A stretch of DNA of 64,000 nt. Source: Methanobrevibacter arboriphilus JCM 13429 = DSM 1125. Lineage in GTDB: Archaea; Methanobacteriota; Methanobacteria; Methanobacteriales; Methanobacteriaceae. Positions 60,659 through 64,000 of this stretch are shown piece after piece. Every line of letters starts with the position of its first letter. The first letter of the stretch is position 1. Under the pieces are notes generated by a model, which saw only the letters and a list, made by a program, of their open reading frames with translations, was not told where the DNA came from and ran no database searches. The position numbers were made by a program, and so were the translations under genes. The stretch spans positions 1 to 64,000 of the forward strand of contig NZ_JXMW01000028.1 in assembly GCF_002072215.1 (NCBI RefSeq), written 5' to 3'.

Positions 60659-63334
60659 ATGACTAGTTTAGATAAGATTTTTAAAAAATATGAAACTGGT
60701 GCTAATGGTTTAACTCAAGATGAAGCTAATATTCGTTTAGTTAAATATGGTAAGAATGAATTAGAGGAAGATGAAAAGGATCATCCTATTAAACTATTTT
60801 TCATGCAGTTTGTAGATATATTAATCGCTCTTTTAATAGTAGCAGCTATAGCAGCATTTTTTGTAGGTGAAGTTGTTGATTCTATAGTAATTTTAATAGT
60901 TGTAATATTAAACGCGGTTATTGGTTTTATTCAAGAATACCGTGCTGAAAAAGCTATGGAAAAATTAAAAAGTTTAGTATCTACAGAAGCAGTAGTAAAG
61001 CGAGATGGGGAATTTGAGAAAATATCTGGAACTGAACTTACTATTGGGGATATTGTTGTTGTGGAAGAAGGAGATAAGATTCCCGCAGACCTTATAATGA
61101 TTGAAACATCTGATTTAAAAATAGATGAATCTTCTCTTACTGGAGAATCTTTACCTGTACTTAAAGATAGTAATAGTGATATCAGCTATAAAGGTAGTGG
61201 TGTTGAAGGTAATGAAGATGCTATTTTAAATATTGATAAAAGTTCGCATGATGAAAATGTAAGAAAGAGATTTTCTTATATGGATTCTAATGTTATTTCT
61301 GGTAGGGGTATGGGTATTGTAATAGCTATTGGTATGAATACTTCTATTGGTAAAATAGCTGAAATGATTCAGGATGAAGATACAAAAACACCATTACAGG
61401 AGAAGATAGCTAATTTAAGTAAAACACTAGGACTTATAGCTGTTGTTGTTTGTGTACTTGTTTTTGCTTTACAATTTTTCCAGGGGCATGACCTTGTTTC
61501 AACATTCATGACTGCTGTTTCCTTAGCTGTTGCTGCTGTACCTGAAGGTCTTCCAGCTATCTTAACACTTACTCTTGCATTAGGAATGCAACAAATGGCT
61601 AAATCTAATGCTGTTGTTAGAAAACTTTTAGCTGTCGAGACTCTTGGATCTTGTACTGTTGTTTGTACTGATAAAACTGGAACTCTTACATTAAATAAGA
61701 TGACTGTAAGAGATGCAAAGTTTACTAATGAGAAAAAAGCACTTGAAATTTGTGCTTTGTGTAATAATTCAAGTATTAAAGATGGAAAAATTATTGGAGA
61801 TCCAACTGATGCAGCAATAATGTTGTATGGTGAAGATAATGGATATTTAAAATCTGATCTTGAAAATAAGTATCCTAGAATTAAAGAAATCCCATTGGAT
61901 AGTGTTAGAAAAAGAATGACTACTATTCATGAAAGAATAAATAATAATGTTAATAATACTGATGGTTCAGATATAATCACTGATAATAATTTGTATGTTT
62001 TTAGTAAAGGTGCTCCAGAAATCATTTTAAGTTTATGTAAATATATAGATAATGATGGAACTATTGAAATTCTTGAGGATGAAACTAAGGAAACTATTAG
62101 TAATAATATCAAGGGGATGACAAGTTCAGCCCTTAGAGTTTTAGCACTTGCTTATAAAAAAGTTGAAAATAATAATGATAAAGCTAGTGATAAAGATATT
62201 GATCTTAGTTATGATGGTATTAATAATTTAATTGAAGATCCTGATGAGGTTGAAAAAGACCTTATATTTGTTGGTTTAGCTGGAATGATGGATCCTCCAA
62301 GACAAGAAGCTAAAGATGCAGTTGCATCATGTAAAACAGCTGGAATAAAAGTTGTAATGATTACTGGAGATCATCAATCTACTGCATCATCAATTGCACA
62401 AGAAATTGGGATTTTTACTGATGGAAAAGTTTTAACTGGTGCAGAACTTGATAAACTTGATGAAAATCAGTTTATGGATGTAGTACAAGATGTTCAAGTA
62501 TATGCTAGGGTATATCCAGAACAAAAAGTTAGAATTGTTGAAGCTCTTCAAAAACATAAGAATGTTGTTTCAATGACTGGTGATGGGGTGAATGATGCTC
62601 CTGCACTTAAAAAAGCTTCAATTGGAGTAGCTATGGGAAGTGGAACTGATGTTTCAAAAGAATCCTCTGATATGATTATTCAGGATGATAATTTTGCAAC
62701 TATTGTTCAAGCTATTAAAGAAGGAAGGAAAATATTCGATAATATAAAACGTTTTGTTAAATTCCAAGTTTCAACAAATGTCGGAGCTATCTTAACAATT
62801 GTCTCTGCATCTTTACTTAGTTTACCAGTTCCATTTAACCCTATTCAAATTCTTTGGATAAATATTATAATGGATGGACCTCCTGCTCAATCACTTGGTA
62901 CAGAAGGTGCTGAAGATAATATAATGAATAGGGCACCAGAAAAAGGAAATATATTAAACAAAAACACCCTCACTAGGATAATTATTGCAGGTGTTGTAAT
63001 GGCTGTTGGTACTTTAGCTCTTTATTTCTATGAATTGAGTTCTACTGATGGAAATATAAAAATATCAACTACTGTTGCTTTTACAGTATTTGTAATGTAT
63101 CAGCTATTCAATGCAATCAACAATAGAGCAAATTCAAATGAGAAAAATAACTTTTTCTGGATAGCTATTTCAATTTCATTTTTATTACAGCTCTTAGTAA
63201 TTTATTTACCTTATTTACAAGGAATTTTCAGAACAACTGCAATAGGTATTACTGAATGGATATTAATTGTGATTGTAGCTGCTACTATTCTTGCTTCTGA
63301 GAAAATTTTGAATAGATTTATGACTAAAAATTGA
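60659..63334 (+). CDS. P-type cation-transporting ATPase (Ca2+-pump type)
   Basis: An 891-residue P2-type ATPase. Motifs in order: LTGESLPV (actuator), PEGLPAILTLTLALGM in membrane helix 4, phosphorylation site DKTGTLTLNKM, MITGDHQSTASSIAQ and GDGVNDAPALKKASIGVAMG, then NPIQILWINIIMDGPPAQSLG in helix 6. About ten membrane helices. The helix 4 and 6 sequences (PEGLP; WINIIMD) resemble Ca2+ pumps of the SERCA/PMCA class, but other cations cannot be excluded. The nucleotide-binding domain holds a short asparagine-rich insert (HERINNNVNNTDGSDIITDN). ATG 60659 follows AAGGAATAAGGGA. A precorrin-6A reductase gene follows after 38 bp. Confidence 0.9.
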   Translation: MTSLDKIFKKYETGANGLTQDEANIRLVKYGKNELEEDEKDHPIKLFFMQFVDILIALLIVAAIAAFFVGEVVDSIVILIVVILNAVIGFIQEYRAEKAMEKLKSLVSTEAVVKRDGEFEKISGTELTIGDIVVVEEGDKIPADLIMIETSDLKIDESSLTGESLPVLKDSNSDISYKGSGVEGNEDAILNIDKSSHDENVRKRFSYMDSNVISGRGMGIVIAIGMNTSIGKIAEMIQDEDTKTPLQEKIANLSKTLGLIAVVVCVLVFALQFFQGHDLVSTFMTAVSLAVAAVPEGLPAILTLTLALGMQQMAKSNAVVRKLLAVETLGSCTVVCTDKTGTLTLNKMTVRDAKFTNEKKALEICALCNNSSIKDGKIIGDPTDAAIMLYGEDNGYLKSDLENKYPRIKEIPLDSVRKRMTTIHERINNNVNNTDGSDIITDNNLYVFSKGAPEIILSLCKYIDNDGTIEILEDETKETISNNIKGMTSSALRVLALAYKKVENNNDKASDKDIDLSYDGINNLIEDPDEVEKDLIFVGLAGMMDPPRQEAKDAVASCKTAGIKVVMITGDHQSTASSIAQEIGIFTDGKVLTGAELDKLDENQFMDVVQDVQVYARVYPEQKVRIVEALQKHKNVVSMTGDGVNDAPALKKASIGVAMGSGTDVSKESSDMIIQDDNFATIVQAIKEGRKIFDNIKRFVKFQVSTNVGAILTIVSASLLSLPVPFNPIQILWINIIMDGPPAQSLGTEGAEDNIMNRAPEKGNILNKNTLTRIIIAGVVMAVGTLALYFYELSSTDGNIKISTTVAFTVFVMYQLFNAINNRANSNEKNNFFWIAISISFLLQLLVIYLPYLQGIFRTTAIGITEWILIVIVAATILASEKILNRFMTKN

Positions 63335-63372
63335 TATATATATATAGGAATGTTTAATTTATGGAGAATATA

Positions 63373-64000
63373 ATGAATAATAAATCTTCTAGGCTAAGAA
63401 TTTTTTTAATGGGTGGAACAAAAGATTCTATTAATATAATTAAATTTCTAAGACATGAATATTCTTCTAAACATTCTCCTTATATTTTAACTACAACTAC
63501 TACTGATTATGGTGCTAAATTAGCTAAAGATGCAGGTTCAAATCAAGTAATAGGTAAACCTTTACCTAAAGAAGAAATACTTGATATTATCACTGATCTT
63601 AATAGTAATAATAATAACAAGAATGTGGATATTAATATTAATAATAAAAATAACTTTAATAATAGTAATATTATTAATAACAAAAATAATACTAATGCTA
63701 TTAATAACAATAACTTTAATAATGGTAATATTAGTAATAACAATAATACGGATATTAATAATAATATTAATAATAACAATAATAATAACAATAATGCTAC
63801 TATTAATAAAAATAATAACACTAATGGTGGTATTAATAATAGTAATATAAATAATAGTTATAATAATACTAATAATAATTATAATAATTATAATAATTTT
63901 GATGCTTTTATTGATGCAACTCACCCATTTGCATCTAATGTTACATCAACTGCAATAGAGTCTTCTAAAATAGCTAATATTCCTTACATACGTTTTGAAA
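63373..64000 (+). CDS. cbiJ: Precorrin-6A reductase (CbiJ/CobK), 3'-truncated by window edge, with Asn-rich insertion
   Basis: The reading frame is open from ATG 63373 to the window end, with no stop, so the gene is partial. It begins MNNKSSRLRIFLMGGTKDSI (nucleotide-binding start) and resumes the conserved FDAFIDATHPFASNVTSTAI, then PYIRFE, both strong marks of CbiJ, which reduces precorrin-6A in cobamide synthesis. Between them (about 63591-63900) lies an Asn-rich insertion of roughly 100 codons made of Asn, Ile, Thr, Gly and Lys, from AAT/AAC runs, with no frameshift. TGGAGA precedes the ATG by six bases; ATG 63361 overlaps that site. Confidence 0.85.
   Translation, partial: MNNKSSRLRIFLMGGTKDSINIIKFLRHEYSSKHSPYILTTTTTDYGAKLAKDAGSNQVIGKPLPKEEILDIITDLNSNNNNKNVDININNKNNFNNSNIINNKNNTNAINNNNFNNGNISNNNNTDINNNINNNNNNNNNATINKNNNTNGGINNSNINNSYNNTNNNYNNYNNFDAFIDATHPFASNVTSTAIESSKIANIPYIRFE

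Noticed and set aside
63543-63924. Two Leu/Ile-rich minus-strand frames and one plus-strand Ile-rich frame
   Set aside because: They overlap the Asn-rich insertion of cbiJ and reflect its repeat composition, not hydrophobic proteins.

Overview
The window is archaeal and fits the order Methanobacteriales, most like an AT-rich Methanobrevibacter. The evidence is coenzyme F420 genes (cofD, cofE, arfA), the methyl-coenzyme M reductase activator AtwA, a methanogenesis-marker-9 protein, RNA polymerase B and A subunits each split into two genes, archaeal EF-1alpha and EF-2, archaetidylserine synthase, archaeal wyosine synthase and an MreB-like protein. Coding genes use ATG, GTG and TTG starts behind clear Shine-Dalgarno sites, often GGTGA or GAGGT. 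The spacers are extremely AT-rich, and many are built from short tandem repeats with units of 10 to 17 bp. No insertion sequence, CRISPR array or rRNA gene was seen.

Layout. 1-0.9 kb: tail of a probable decayed surface-protein gene. 0.9-9.2 kb: methanogenesis cofactor genes: cofD and arfA (F420), a TIM-barrel protein, atwA, marker 9, then precorrin-2 dehydrogenase and hemA (tetrapyrrole route to F430). 9.3-15 kb: a membrane protein, TspO, a decayed gene, then a minus-strand group of GyrI-like, moeA, cofE and purO. 15.2-26.7 kb: an envelope-flavoured stretch of ExbD/ExbB-like proton-channel proteins, RNase HII, a CPBP protease-like protein, archaetidylserine synthase, a DUF515-like protein, sortase, an MptD-like aldolase, an unknown protein and MreB-like. 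27.1-31.3 kb: korDABC plus sucC, making 2-oxoglutarate from succinyl-CoA. 31.4-38.5 kb: taw1, a secreted transglutaminase-like protein, tpiA, pgk, thiE and thiM.

39-56.6 kb: tRNA genes (Thr, Pro, Tyr, Asp, Lys), then the RNA polymerase and str clusters: rpoH, rpoB2, rpoB1, rpoA1, rpoA2, rpl30e, nusA, rps12, rps7, EF-2, EF-1alpha, rps10 and tRNA-Ser. The gene order is the usual archaeal one, but spacers of 0.18 to 1.1 kb have opened inside it. 57.1-64 kb: lemA with a DUF2207 partner, a UPF0146 protein, a P-type cation ATPase and the 5' part of a precorrin-6A reductase gene that runs off the window and carries an asparagine-rich insertion of about 100 codons.

Main points of interest: (i) a secreted transglutaminase-like protein that seems to start at ATT or ATA behind a strong ribosome site; (ii) asparagine-rich tracts inside or at the ends of enzymes; (iii) a shared pattern of tandem repeats, often exactly 11 bp, in intergenic DNA; (iv) a gap between nusA and rps12 with hairpins resembling a small RNA; (v) atwA beside marker 9, which ends in a UBA-like segment, and beside F430-precursor genes; (vi) an envelope gene neighbourhood around sortase and MreB-like.
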